From Paracoccus rhizosphaerae (GTDB lineage: Bacteria > Pseudomonadota > Alphaproteobacteria > Rhodobacterales > Rhodobacteraceae): a DNA stretch of 64,000 nucleotides. Made by a program: the position numbers and the translations under genes. Position 1 is the stretch's first letter. The number at the start of each line of letters is the position of its first letter. The stretch is taken from contig NZ_JAOTBE010000011.1 of NCBI RefSeq assembly GCF_026162645.1, positions 16,322 through 80,321 of the forward strand, written 5' to 3'. This document shows positions 56,500 through 64,000 of this stretch, piece after piece. The notes under the pieces were generated by a model. The model was not told where the DNA came from. It did not search any database and saw only the letters and a list, made by a program, of their open reading frames with translations.

Positions 56500-56668
56500 T
56501 GGGACGCAACCCGATGGCACGCACGATCTCGTTGGCGCGGCTGATAACCGCAGCCTTGGGCTTGGCGTCAGGACGCGGGCCGGCGGTGGCGTCCCGGCGC
56601 ACCGGTTTTTTTGTCGATGGGACCGACGCGAGGGACGCGGCGGCGCGGTCGGTACGCGAATTTGCCAT
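56465..56668 (-). CDS. Small basic hypothetical protein
   Basis: A 67-residue protein rich in Lys, Arg, Ala and Pro at its N-terminal half, with a C-terminal segment ANEIVRAIGLRPITGLSGPK. AAGGG lies seven bases before the ATG at 56668. No family recognised. The tail overlaps the end of the convergent gene by 35 bases, so the call is moderate. Confidence 0.5.
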   Translation of the reverse strand: MANSRTDRAAASLASVPSTKKPVRRDATAGPRPDAKPKAAVISRANEIVRAIGLRPITGLSGPKIGY

Positions 56669-56761
56669 GATCGAACCCTTCATATCTGCGGGCAACCTGC
56701 CCGGCTTCCTTCATGATATAAGCAACGCGCCGCAAATCCACAAGTTTCGCACAGCGGGCGG

Positions 56762-57298
56762 TCAGCGCATGACATTGCCGCGGCCGATCTCTTGCCGGCG
56801 GAGCGGCAGCCGGTCGATGGCGCGCCCGACCTCGCGCGCATCCCAGGGCGTCGGCCTGCGGATCTTGACCTGCCCGTCCTTGTCCAGCAGCACCAGCGAA
56901 AAGCCACGCGGCCGCAACTGCTGCCGCCACAGGCTGTTGGCCGCCGGATCGCTGTCGGTGACGATGACCACATCGCGGTCCAGCAGGGCGCGACCGTCAG
57001 TGGTCAGCGCCTCGATCTGCTCGACGAAGGCCGGATCCTCGGGCGTGTCGGCGAAGACGACCACGGGGCGGGCGTTCCACAGGAACTGCTGGGGGTCGAC
57101 CTCTGCCGCCTCGAACCGGGGCGGCGCCGGCAGGATCAGCGGAGAGGTCGGCGGCGCCGGCTGGACAGGTCGTTGCGACACCGGCGGCAGGCGCGCCGGG
57201 TTGCGCTGCACCAGGCTGTCGGGATCGGGCGGCGGTGCGTCGCGGGCCGGCCCCATCGCCGCCAGCACCATCGTCAAAATCAGGAATTTCAACTTCAT
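56762..57298 (-). CDS. DUF4174 protein, second copy
   Basis: A 178-residue exported protein: signal sequence (LKFLILTMVLAAMGPA), a Pro-rich linker (about residues 20-65) and a DUF4174 core (FLWNARPVVVFADTPED, DVVIVTDSDP, LVLLDKDGQVKIRRPTPWD). It is a diverged paralogue of 55349-55765. The ATG at 57298 has GAGG upstream; a GTG two codons earlier is unlikely. It is divergent from scpA. Confidence 0.85.
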   Translation of the reverse strand: MKLKFLILTMVLAAMGPARDAPPPDPDSLVQRNPARLPPVSQRPVQPAPPTSPLILPAPPRFEAAEVDPQQFLWNARPVVVFADTPEDPAFVEQIEALTTDGRALLDRDVVIVTDSDPAANSLWRQQLRPRGFSLVLLDKDGQVKIRRPTPWDAREVGRAIDRLPLRRQEIGRGNVMR

Positions 57299-57355
57299 CG
57301 GCACCTCGTCATGGTCTGAATATAGGCCGGGACACGCCGCGGGAAAGGATCAGCC

Positions 57356-59488
57356 ATGACAAAACCGACGCTGCAGGACTGGCGAAAGCAGGCCGAGGCC
57401 GAGCTGAAGGGCCGAGACCCCGACAGCCTGACCTGGCACACGCTGGAGGGAATTGCGGTGAAGCCGCTCTATACCCAGGAGGATACGGAGGGATTGTCGC
57501 ATGTGGGCGGGCTTCCGGGTCTGGCGCCCTTCACGCGCGGCCCGCGCGCGACGATGTATGCCGGTCGCCCCTGGACGATCCGGCAATATGCGGGCTTTTC
57601 CACGGCCGAGGAATCGAACGCCTTCTATCGTCGCAACCTGGCGGCCGGGCAGCAGGGCGTGTCGGTGGCCTTCGATCTGGCCACCCATCGGGGCTATGAC
57701 AGCGACCATCCCCGAGTCGAGGGCGATGTCGGCAAGGCCGGCGTCGCCATCGACAGCGTCGAGGACATGAAGATCCTGTTCGACGGCATCCCGCTGGACA
57801 AGGTCAGCGTCAGCATGACCATGAACGGCGCCGTCATCCCGATCCTGGCGAACTTCATCGTTGCCGGTCAGGAGCAGGGCCACCCGGTCGCGGCCCTGTC
57901 GGGGACCATCCAGAACGACATCCTGAAGGAGTTCATGGTCCGCAACACCTATATCTATCCGCCCGAACCCAGCATGCGGATCGTCAGCGACATCATCGAA
58001 TACACGTCCGGCCAGATGCCGCGCTTCAACTCGATCTCGATTTCCGGCTATCACATGCAGGAAGCGGGCGCGAACCTGGTGCAGGAGCTGGCCTTCACCC
58101 TGGCCGACGGGCGCGAATACGTCCGCGCCGCCATCGCGGCGGGCATGGACGTGGACGCCTTTGCCGGGCGGCTGTCGTTCTTCTTCGCCATCGGCATGAA
58201 CTTTTTCATGGAGATTGCCAAGCTGCGCGCCGCTCGCCTGCTGTGGCACCGCATCATGTCGGAATTCGAGCCGAAGAAGACCGCCAGCCTGATGCTGCGG
58301 ACGCATTGCCAGACATCCGGCGTGTCCCTGCAGGAGCAGGACCCCTACAACAATGTCATACGTACTGCCTATGAGGCGATGTCGGCGGCGCTTGGGGGAA
58401 CGCAGTCGCTGCACACCAATGCCCTGGACGAGGCCATTGCCCTGCCGACCGACTTCAGCGCCCGCATCGCCCGGAACACCCAGCTGATCCTGCAGGAGGA
58501 GACCGGCATCACCCATGTCGTCGATCCGCTGGCCGGGTCCTACTACATCGAAAGCCTGACAGCGGAGCTGGCCGAAAAGGCCTGGGCCCTGATCGAGGAG
58601 GTCGAGGAGATGGGCGGCATGACCAAGGCCGTGGCCTCCGGCATGCCGAAGCTGCGCATCGAGGAGACGGCGGCCCGCCGCCAGGCCCTGATCGACCGGG
58701 GAGAGGATGTGATCGTCGGCGTCAACAAGTATCGCAAGGACCGCGAAGATCCGATCGACATTCTGGACATCGACAACATGGCCGTCCGCGACAGCCAGAT
58801 CGCGCGCCTGCAGCAGATCCGCGCCAGCCGCGACGAGGCCGCCTGCACGGCCGCGCTGGAGGAGATCACCCGCCGCGCCCGCGAGGGCGGCAACCTGCTG
58901 GAGGCCGCCGTGGAGGCCGCCCGCGCCCGTGCCACAGTCGGAGAGATCAGCATGGCGATGGAAAAGGAATTCGGCCGCCACCGTGCCGAGGTGAAGACCC
59001 TGGCCGGCGTCTATGGCGCCGCCTACGAGGGCGACGAGGGCTTTGCCCAGATCCAGAAGGACGTCGAGACCTTCGCCGAGGAAGAGGGTCGCCGCCCCCG
59101 CATGCTGGTCGTCAAGATGGGCCAGGATGGCCATGACCGCGGCGCCAAGGTGATCGCCACGGCCTTTGCCGATATCGGCTTCGATGTCGATGTCGGCCCG
59201 CTGTTCCAGACGCCCGAAGAGGCCGCGCAGGATGCGGTGGACAACGACGTCCACGTGGTCGGCATCTCCAGCCAGGCGGCGGGGCACCGGACGCTGGCGC
59301 CCAAGCTGATCGAGGCGCTGAAGGCGCAGGGCGCCGGCGACATCATCGTGATCTGCGGCGGCGTGATCCCCCAGCAGGACTACGACTTCCTGAAGTCGGC
59401 AGGCGTCAAGGCAATCTTCGGCCCGGGCACGAACATCCCGACGGCCGCCGCCGACATCCTGAACCTGATCCGCGCCGTGCGCCGCTGA
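57356..59488 (+). CDS. scpA: Methylmalonyl-CoA mutase
   Basis: A 710-residue adenosylcobalamin enzyme converting methylmalonyl-CoA to succinyl-CoA. The N-terminal TIM-barrel domain includes [20 protein letters not shown]. The C-terminal B12 domain carries the cobalamin-histidine motif [10 protein letters not shown]. Length equals the large or homodimeric form. It completes propionyl-CoA assimilation with pccA and pccB. AAAGGA precedes the start. No B12 riboswitch is visible in the 57 bases upstream. Confidence 0.96.
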   Translation: MTKPTLQDWRKQAEAELKGRDPDSLTWHTLEGIAVKPLYTQEDTEGLSHVGGLPGLAPFTRGPRATMYAGRPWTIRQYAGFSTAEESNAFYRRNLAAGQQGVSVAFDLATHRGYDSDHPRVEGDVGKAGVAIDSVEDMKILFDGIPLDKVSVSMTMNGAVIPILANFIVAGQEQGHPVAALSGTIQNDILKEFMVRNTYIYPPEPSMRIVSDIIEYTSGQMPRFNSISISGYHMQEAGANLVQELAFTLADGREYVRAAIAAGMDVDAFAGRLSFFFAIGMNFFMEIAKLRAARLLWHRIMSEFEPKKTASLMLRTHCQTSGVSLQEQDPYNNVIRTAYEAMSAALGGTQSLHTNALDEAIALPTDFSARIARNTQLILQEETGITHVVDPLAGSYYIESLTAELAEKAWALIEEVEEMGGMTKAVASGMPKLRIEETAARRQALIDRGEDVIVGVNKYRKDREDPIDILDIDNMAVRDSQIARLQQIRASRDEAACTAALEEITRRAREGGNLLEAAVEAARARATVGEISMAMEKEFGRHRAEVKTLAGVYGAAYEGDEGFAQIQKDVETFAEEEGRRPRMLVVKMGQDGHDRGAKVIATAFADIGFDVDVGPLFQTPEEAAQDAVDNDVHVVGISSQAAGHRTLAPKLIEALKAQGAGDIIVICGGVIPQQDYDFLKSAGVKAIFGPGTNIPTAAADILNLIRAVRR

Positions 59489-59491
59489 GCG

Positions 59492-60418
59492 ATGGCGCGG
59501 GTCTGGCTGCATGTCGGGATGCAGAAGACAGGCACCTCTGCGGTGCAGGACTGGCTGGCAGCATCCGAGGAGGAGCTGCTGGCGCAGGGACTTCTCTACC
59601 TGCGTCCCGGCAGGGGCCAGCCGGCCAGCGGCAGACTTGTCCGCGCGCTGGTCCGCGATCCGGCCAAGGCGGACCGCATCATCTCGGGCTTCGTCTCGCG
59701 CCTGAAAAAGGCGGCGGCGGGTGATGCGCTGATCTCGTCCGAAGATTTCTCGTGCCACCCGGCGCGGCTGGCGCGTCCCTTGATCAAGGCGTTCGACGGC
59801 CACCGCATCGGCGTCCTGATCTGGCTGCGCCGGCAGGACCTGTTCGCAGAGGCGCTGGTGAAGCAGTGGGTCAAGTGGAACGGCAGCCGGGCGCAGGACA
59901 TGCCGGGTTTCCTGCACCACCATGTTCGGCCCCTTCTGGACTATGACCGACTGCTGCGGGACTGGGCCGACACATTCCCGAACGTGGACGTCGTTCCGGG
60001 GATCTATGCCGAGGAAGCCCCCGGCGCCCCGCGGCCAGACAGTATCCGGGCGCTGCTGACCGCCATCGGCCGGCAGGACCTCGCCCCGACTGACGCTGCC
60101 AGCCTGCGGGCCAATGTCTCGCCCCGCGCCGATCTGGTGCGCCATTACGCGACCCTTGATCAGGCCGAGGACGTGCGCCGCACCAACCGAGAGTTGATGC
60201 GCCGCCACGGCGCGCGGTTCGCCGGTCGCGGCGACCTTATCCCGCCGGCGCAGCGCGACCGGATCCGCGCCGAGTGCCTTGCGTCGAACGAGCGGCTGCG
60301 CGCCCGCTGGTTTCCCCGTCGCGAACGGCTGTTCGACGACAACGAACCTCTAACGCCAGACCCTGGATTGGGCGCCGAGGCAGTCGCGGCATTCCGCGAA
60401 TTGCTCGGTCGGGGGTGA
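59492..60418 (+). CDS. Sulfotransferase-like P-loop protein
   Basis: A 308-residue cytoplasmic protein. The N-terminus VWLHVGMQKTGTSAVQDWL is the 5'-phosphosulfate-binding loop (HxGxxKTGTxxxQ) of PAPS-dependent sulfotransferases, and LISSEDF fits the following strand. Substrate unknown; surface glycan modification is a reasonable guess because a glycosyltransferase-like gene follows. It begins three bases after the scpA stop. Confidence 0.75.
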   Translation: MARVWLHVGMQKTGTSAVQDWLAASEEELLAQGLLYLRPGRGQPASGRLVRALVRDPAKADRIISGFVSRLKKAAAGDALISSEDFSCHPARLARPLIKAFDGHRIGVLIWLRRQDLFAEALVKQWVKWNGSRAQDMPGFLHHHVRPLLDYDRLLRDWADTFPNVDVVPGIYAEEAPGAPRPDSIRALLTAIGRQDLAPTDAASLRANVSPRADLVRHYATLDQAEDVRRTNRELMRRHGARFAGRGDLIPPAQRDRIRAECLASNERLRARWFPRRERLFDDNEPLTPDPGLGAEAVAAFRELLGRG

Positions 60419-60479
60419 TGGGTCATTGCCTCGGCGCGGCCAAGGTGGGAAAGCTGACCCCAAAGGCGGGGCACATGAC

Positions 60480-61304
60480 ATGAGCGACGGACGCGACGGC
60501 AATCTCAAGCAGATCATCTGCATCAAGTGGGGAACGAAGTTTGGGCCGGAATACGTGAACCGCCTGCACGCGATGATCGCTCGCAACATCACGCCGCCCT
60601 TTCGCCTGTTCTGCTTCACCGACGATGGCGCGGGTCTGCATCCCGATGTCGCGGTGCGGCCACTGCCCGACTTCACCTATGACGCGCCGCAGCGCACGCG
60701 CGGCAAGTGGCCGAAGTCGCGGCTGTGGGGTGATCTGGGCGACGTCACCGGGGTCGTGCTGTTTCTGGACCTCGACGTTATCGTCACCGGCAATCTGGAC
60801 GCGTTCTTTACCTTCGGTGATCCCGACGACACGATCCTGGGACGCAATCCCAACACGCCGCTTGAAAAGATGGGCCAGACATCGGTCTATCGCATGCGCG
60901 TCGGCAAGTTGGCCCCGCTGCAGCAGATTTTCGCCGCCGACCCGCAGGGCGTGGCCGATAAGTACCACTATGAGCAGCGCTTCGTCACGCGCAACGCACC
61001 GGGCGGTGTCAAGTTCTGGCCGCGCGGCTGGCTCGCCCATTTCCGCTTCCACTGCGTCCCGGTTTTCCCCCTGAACTATATCCGGGAAGCCCGCATCCCC
61101 CGCGGCACGCGCATCGTCATGTTCCCGGGCAGCCTGAACCCGCCGGACGCCATCGCCGGCCGGTGGGACGAAGCCGACAAGGCGCGTCCGCCGCTGGAGC
61201 ATCTGCGTGCGGCCTTCACCGGCGATCGGCGCGAAGGCTTCGTCAAGCACCTGCGCCACTATGTTCGCCCGACATCCTGGGTAGCGCAGCTGTGGCGGGA
61301 ATGA
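60480..61304 (+). CDS. GT-A fold glycosyltransferase-like protein
   Basis: A 274-residue protein. VLFLDLDVIVTGNLD contains the DxD-type metal and sugar-nucleotide motif of GT-A transferases, and KQIICIKWGTKFGPEYVNRL is the N-terminal Rossmann-like strand-helix. The start at 60480 follows AAGGCGGGG. Donor and acceptor are unknown. Probably an operon with the sulfotransferase-like gene upstream. Confidence 0.75.
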   Translation: MSDGRDGNLKQIICIKWGTKFGPEYVNRLHAMIARNITPPFRLFCFTDDGAGLHPDVAVRPLPDFTYDAPQRTRGKWPKSRLWGDLGDVTGVVLFLDLDVIVTGNLDAFFTFGDPDDTILGRNPNTPLEKMGQTSVYRMRVGKLAPLQQIFAADPQGVADKYHYEQRFVTRNAPGGVKFWPRGWLAHFRFHCVPVFPLNYIREARIPRGTRIVMFPGSLNPPDAIAGRWDEADKARPPLEHLRAAFTGDRREGFVKHLRHYVRPTSWVAQLWRE

Positions 61305-61307
61305 CCG

Positions 61308-61829
61308 GTGCCCCTGCCCCGCGCGCCTGACCGCCTGCCCGACGACATGGCCGCAGCCCTGGGCCACGCCGTCGCCAGCTTCGGCTTTCTTGAAGAGGCG
61401 CTGAAACGGGCCATCTTCTCACTGACCCGCAAGGGTCTGGGGGCGGACGCCAGCGACCTGGCCCTGCAGGCCTGGCTGCAGCGGGTCGAGGATATTGCCG
61501 ACGACTCGCTTGGCACGCTGATCGACAGCTTCCTTGCGACCGCGCGCCGGGCCGAGACCCCCGACCTTGCCCCTCTGGCGCTAGAGCTGCCGCAGTTGCG
61601 CCGGTTGCGCAACCTGCTCTGCCATGCGTCCTGGCGCCCGGGCGAGATGGCTGGCGGCTGGCACCCGACCTTCGTGAACACGCGCGGCGAAAGCTATCCG
61701 GGCGAACTGACGACGCAGGACGTGCTGCAGATCCGCGACAGGGTCTTGGCCGCCGCGCGGCGCATCGTCCGCATCATGCGTGCGACAGGGATCGAGGGCC
61801 GGTGGGCGGGACATGACGATCCCGAATGA
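61308..61829 (+). CDS. HEPN-like helical hypothetical protein
   Basis: A 173-residue helical protein. The segment QLRRLRNLLCHASW contains R101-N-x3-H106, the Rx4-6H signature of HEPN domains, and FGFLEEALKRAIFSL forms an earlier amphipathic helix of the type seen in these proteins. Many HEPN proteins are RNases or abortive-infection effectors, but no antitoxin-like partner is adjacent. The start is a GTG three bases after the preceding stop; the ATG at residue 14 is an alternative. Confidence 0.6.
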   Translation: MPLPRAPDRLPDDMAAALGHAVASFGFLEEALKRAIFSLTRKGLGADASDLALQAWLQRVEDIADDSLGTLIDSFLATARRAETPDLAPLALELPQLRRLRNLLCHASWRPGEMAGGWHPTFVNTRGESYPGELTTQDVLQIRDRVLAAARRIVRIMRATGIEGRWAGHDDPE

Positions 61830-61979
61830 GGGCATCCGAAGTGATCCAGCCGGATCGCCTGCCGGCATGATCGGAGGGTTCGGTGCCCGCGGCATCGCCG
61901 GGCGGTGCCCCGCCTTTCACGCGTTGCAACAGCCGCCCAGCCGCGCTAACACCCGCGAAATCAAGGATGAGAGGAACCC

Positions 61980-63269
61980 ATGTCGTCCCCCCTCCGCCTC
62001 GGCATCGCCGGGCTTGGCACCGTCGGGATCGGTGTCGTCAAGATCGTCCAGAAACATGCCGACCTTCTGGCGCGCCGGTCGGGGCGTGCAGTGACCATCA
62101 CGGCCGTATCGGCGCGTGACCGGATGAAGAACCGCGATGCTGACCTTTCGGCCTATCGTTGGGAGGCCGATCCGATGGCGGTGGCAACGGCCGACGACGT
62201 GGACGTCTTCATCGAGTTGGTGGGCGGCGACGCCGGCATTGCCCGCGACAGCATCGAGGCCGCGCTGCGATCCGGCAAGGATGTCGTCACGGCAAACAAG
62301 GCGCTTCTGGCCATGCATGGGCAGTCCTTGGCCGAACTGGCCGAGGACCTGGGCCGAGTGATCCGGTTCGAGGCCGCCGTTGCTGGCGGCATCCCGGTCA
62401 TCAAGTCGATGACCGAATCCCTGGCCGGCAACCGCGTCAGCCGCGTCATGGGCGTCATGAACGGCACCTGCAACTATATCCTGACGCGGATGGAAAGCGC
62501 GGGCCTGCCCTACGAGGCGGTCTTCGAAGAGGCGCGCCAGCTGGGCTATCTGGAGGCCGACCCGACACTGGACGTAGGCGGGATCGATGCGGGCCATAAG
62601 CTGGCGATCCTGTCCTCGATCGCCTTCGGCACGCAGGTGAACTTCGACGCGGTCGAGATCGAGGGGATCGAGCGAGTCAGCATCGACGACATCCGCCGCG
62701 CCGCCGACATGGGCTATCGCATCAAGCTGCTGGGCGTGGCGCAAATGACCGCCAGGGGGCTGGAACAGCGCATGTCGCCCTGCCTTGTGCCAGCCGACAG
62801 CCCCCTCGGCCAGCTGGTCGGCGGCACAAACATGGTGGTGATCGAGGGCGACAGCGTCGGCCAGATCGTCCTGCGCGGCGCGGGCGCGGGCGAGGGTCCC
62901 ACCGCCAGTGCGGTCCTGTCAGACATCGTCGAGATCGCCCGCGGCGTCCGCCTGCCCGTTTTCGGCGAACCCGCCGGGGCGCTGGTCGCGGCGCAACCGG
63001 CCCGCACGGCCGTCCCGGCCGCCTACTACATGCGGCTGGAGCTGCAGGACAAGCCGGGCGCGCTGGCCAAGGTCGCGACCGTCCTGGGTGACGCAGGCAT
63101 CTCGATCGATCGCATGCGCCAATACGGCCAGCACAGCCCGGCCAGCGTGCCTGTCCTGGTCGTGACGCACAAGACCACCCCCGAAGCCATCGACTTCGCC
63201 ATCGAAGCCCTGCCCCGCACCGGTGTCCTGGTCAGCGACCCGGTCGAACTGCGCATCGAGGAGGTCTGA
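61980..63269 (+). CDS. hom: Homoserine dehydrogenase
   Basis: A 429-residue NAD(P)-dependent enzyme of threonine, methionine and isoleucine synthesis. The N-terminal Rossmann motif is AGLGTVGIGVV, the catalytic domain has GVMNGTCNYILTRM and GYLEADPTLDVGGIDAGHK, and an ACT domain (about residues 350-425) suggests threonine feedback control. AGAGGAACCC precedes the start. Confidence 0.96.
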   Translation: MSSPLRLGIAGLGTVGIGVVKIVQKHADLLARRSGRAVTITAVSARDRMKNRDADLSAYRWEADPMAVATADDVDVFIELVGGDAGIARDSIEAALRSGKDVVTANKALLAMHGQSLAELAEDLGRVIRFEAAVAGGIPVIKSMTESLAGNRVSRVMGVMNGTCNYILTRMESAGLPYEAVFEEARQLGYLEADPTLDVGGIDAGHKLAILSSIAFGTQVNFDAVEIEGIERVSIDDIRRAADMGYRIKLLGVAQMTARGLEQRMSPCLVPADSPLGQLVGGTNMVVIEGDSVGQIVLRGAGAGEGPTASAVLSDIVEIARGVRLPVFGEPAGALVAAQPARTAVPAAYYMRLELQDKPGALAKVATVLGDAGISIDRMRQYGQHSPASVPVLVVTHKTTPEAIDFAIEALPRTGVLVSDPVELRIEEV

Positions 63270-63509
63270 GACAAGCGGCGCGACTCCCTTCGTTGGCGGA
63301 ACGTGGCGCAGGCTGAACGTCTGCAGCCTATCGACGCGCCCTCTCCATGAAGCCTGTGCGTTGATGTCCTCCGCAGCGAAGGTCGGGTTCATCGCCTCCC
63401 GTCTCGTCCGCCCGTGAATACTCTAAAGCGTGTTGCGGTTCGCCCGCTTCAGGGTACCTCTGTGGCTTGATCTGTGGTTCCCTGGCTGCATGACAGGTGG
63501 AGGGATGAT
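63270..63509. other. Intergenic region and probable left margin of the IS630 remnant
   Basis: No gene is seen between hom and the transposase remnant. CTCTAAAGCGTGTTGCGG from about 63421, just after a TA dinucleotide, may be the left end of the IS630-type element, since that family inserts at TA. The right partner of this repeat is outside the window, so the boundary is a guess. Confidence 0.4.
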
Positions 63510-63879
63510 ATGGCAGTCCACATCCCATGGCACTTCGACAGCGCGTTGTGGCGCTCGAGGAGGAAGGGAGCTCGCACCGTCCAGCCGCTGCGCGGTTCCC
63601 GGTTTCGGTGAAGTTGGTCAACGACATGTTGATCCTGAAGCGCGGGACGGGCGGGTTGGCTCCGCCTGTCTTGGGCCATGGCGGTGGTCTTGGCAAATGG
63701 GTTGCTGTGGGGCTGGATCACCGCGCGAAGGCCCGATCTGCCCCCGAACGACCTGATGGGCGAACTTGCAGATCATCATGGCATTGCCATTCACCGTGTC
63801 TCGGTCTGGAGGTTTTCGCGCGGTCTCGGGCTGACCCACAAAAAGACCTGCAAGCCCCTCGAGCAGAAGCGGCCCGAGA
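63510..63879 (+). pseudogene. IS630-family transposase remnant, frameshifted and truncated
   Basis: From 63527 the frame reads ALRQRVVALEEEGSSHRPAA, then VSVKLVNDMLILKRGTGGLA, a helix-turn-helix start typical of Rhodobacterales/Rhizobiales IS630 elements. Near 63708-63713 the reading must shift to continue as GWITARRPDLPPNDLMGELA and HRVSVWRFSRGLGLTHKK. A further base loss near the ATG at 63510 breaks the start. Similarity stops at 63879, exactly where the IS5-type terminal repeat begins. Confidence 0.8.
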
Positions 63880-64000
63880 GGCGTTGTTGCATGAAGCCTT
63901 TTTGGGATACACATTGCACGTCCAGCGACATAGCTGAACGGCATGTCCAAGCCCGCGCTTACTCGCTACCGCACCCTGAACTGGTCTGCCTACAACGCTG
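63880..64000 (+). mobile_element. IS5-family (IS903-like) insertion sequence, left end only
   Basis: GGCGTTGTTGCATGAAGCC at 63880 resembles the terminal repeat of IS903-group IS5 elements (GGCTTTGTTGAATAAATC). The transposase starts 63 bases inside. The element is inserted within the IS630-type transposase remnant and continues beyond the window. Confidence 0.72.
63943..64000 (+). CDS. IS5-family transposase, 3' truncated by window end
   Basis: The first 19 residues read MSKPALTRYRTLNWSAYNA, matching the N-terminus of IS903-type DDE transposases (family pattern YRTxNWxxYNxALxxRGSLxxW). Only this start is visible. Confidence 0.78.
   Translation, partial: MSKPALTRYRTLNWSAYNA

Noticed and set aside
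57299..57355. Possible cobalamin riboswitch before methylmalonyl-CoA mutase
   Set aside because: The gap to the divergent DUF4174 gene is too short and no B12-box sequence is visible.

Overview
The window looks like a chromosomal segment of a high-G+C alphaproteobacterium of the Rhodobacteraceae/Paracoccaceae, most likely Paracoccus or a close relative. Supporting signs are the ccmF-ccmH (ccl1-ccl2) pair without ccmG, gene transfer agent (GTA) lysis genes behind a CtrA-type TTAA-N7-TTAA box, a fused indolepyruvate:ferredoxin oxidoreductase, ispDF fusion, a CarD regulator, and pccB preceded by TTTGCAAA-type repeats. The genus is an inference. No rRNA, tRNA or CRISPR array was seen. Coding density is very high, with many ATGA overlaps between consecutive genes.

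Layout. 1-1.5 kb: 3' bulk of comM/yifB. 1.5-2.1 kb: non-coding, with the eroded left end of an IS5-type element. 2.1-5.7 kb: gshB-yraN-rsmI divergent from an LpoA-like lipoprotein, an order also known around E. coli rsmI/lpoA/yraN. 5.7-10.1 kb: glnD-murJ. 10.1-14.4 kb: a rhomboid-fold protein without catalytic residues, trpS, a SulP transporter and a tandem universal stress protein. 14.4-17.9 kb: signalling block with a diguanylate cyclase, an H-NOX-like protein lacking its heme ligand, a DUF3572 protein and a PleD-like cyclase. 18-19 kb: DUF983 and NUDIX. 19.2-24.2 kb: ccmF/ccmH, GTA holin and endolysin, ccmE, murI. 24.3-28.7 kb: indolepyruvate oxidoreductase with a divergent LysR regulator.

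28.8-38.8 kb: a probable small RNA ahead of purL-ispDF-pgpA-cinA, then the opposing run ltaE-ycgN-ribF, a MaoC dehydratase, a HAD hydrolase, Mn-dependent pyrophosphatase and carD. 39-43.2 kb: fdxA, an S4 RNA-binding protein, a Suv3-like helicase and a TPR protein. 43.3-49.6 kb: SCP2 protein, alpha/beta hydrolase, corC-ybeY-phoH, mlaE-mlaF and alr.

49.8-59.5 kb is a propionyl-CoA assimilation locus. It holds pccB and pccA (carboxylase subunits) and scpA (methylmalonyl-CoA mutase), interleaved with small lipoproteins, an acidic-tailed protein and two DUF4174 proteins. 59.5-61.8 kb carries a sulfotransferase-like protein, a GT-A-like protein and a HEPN-like protein. 62-63.3 kb is hom. The right edge is a frameshifted IS630 transposase interrupted by an IS5-family element whose transposase runs off the window.

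Most of the window is housekeeping. The most unusual items are the heme-ligand-less H-NOX/cyclase operon with a hairpin over its ribosome-binding site, the candidate small RNA with an exposed anti-Shine-Dalgarno tract, the CtrA box ahead of the GTA lysis genes, and the rhomboid pseudoprotease.
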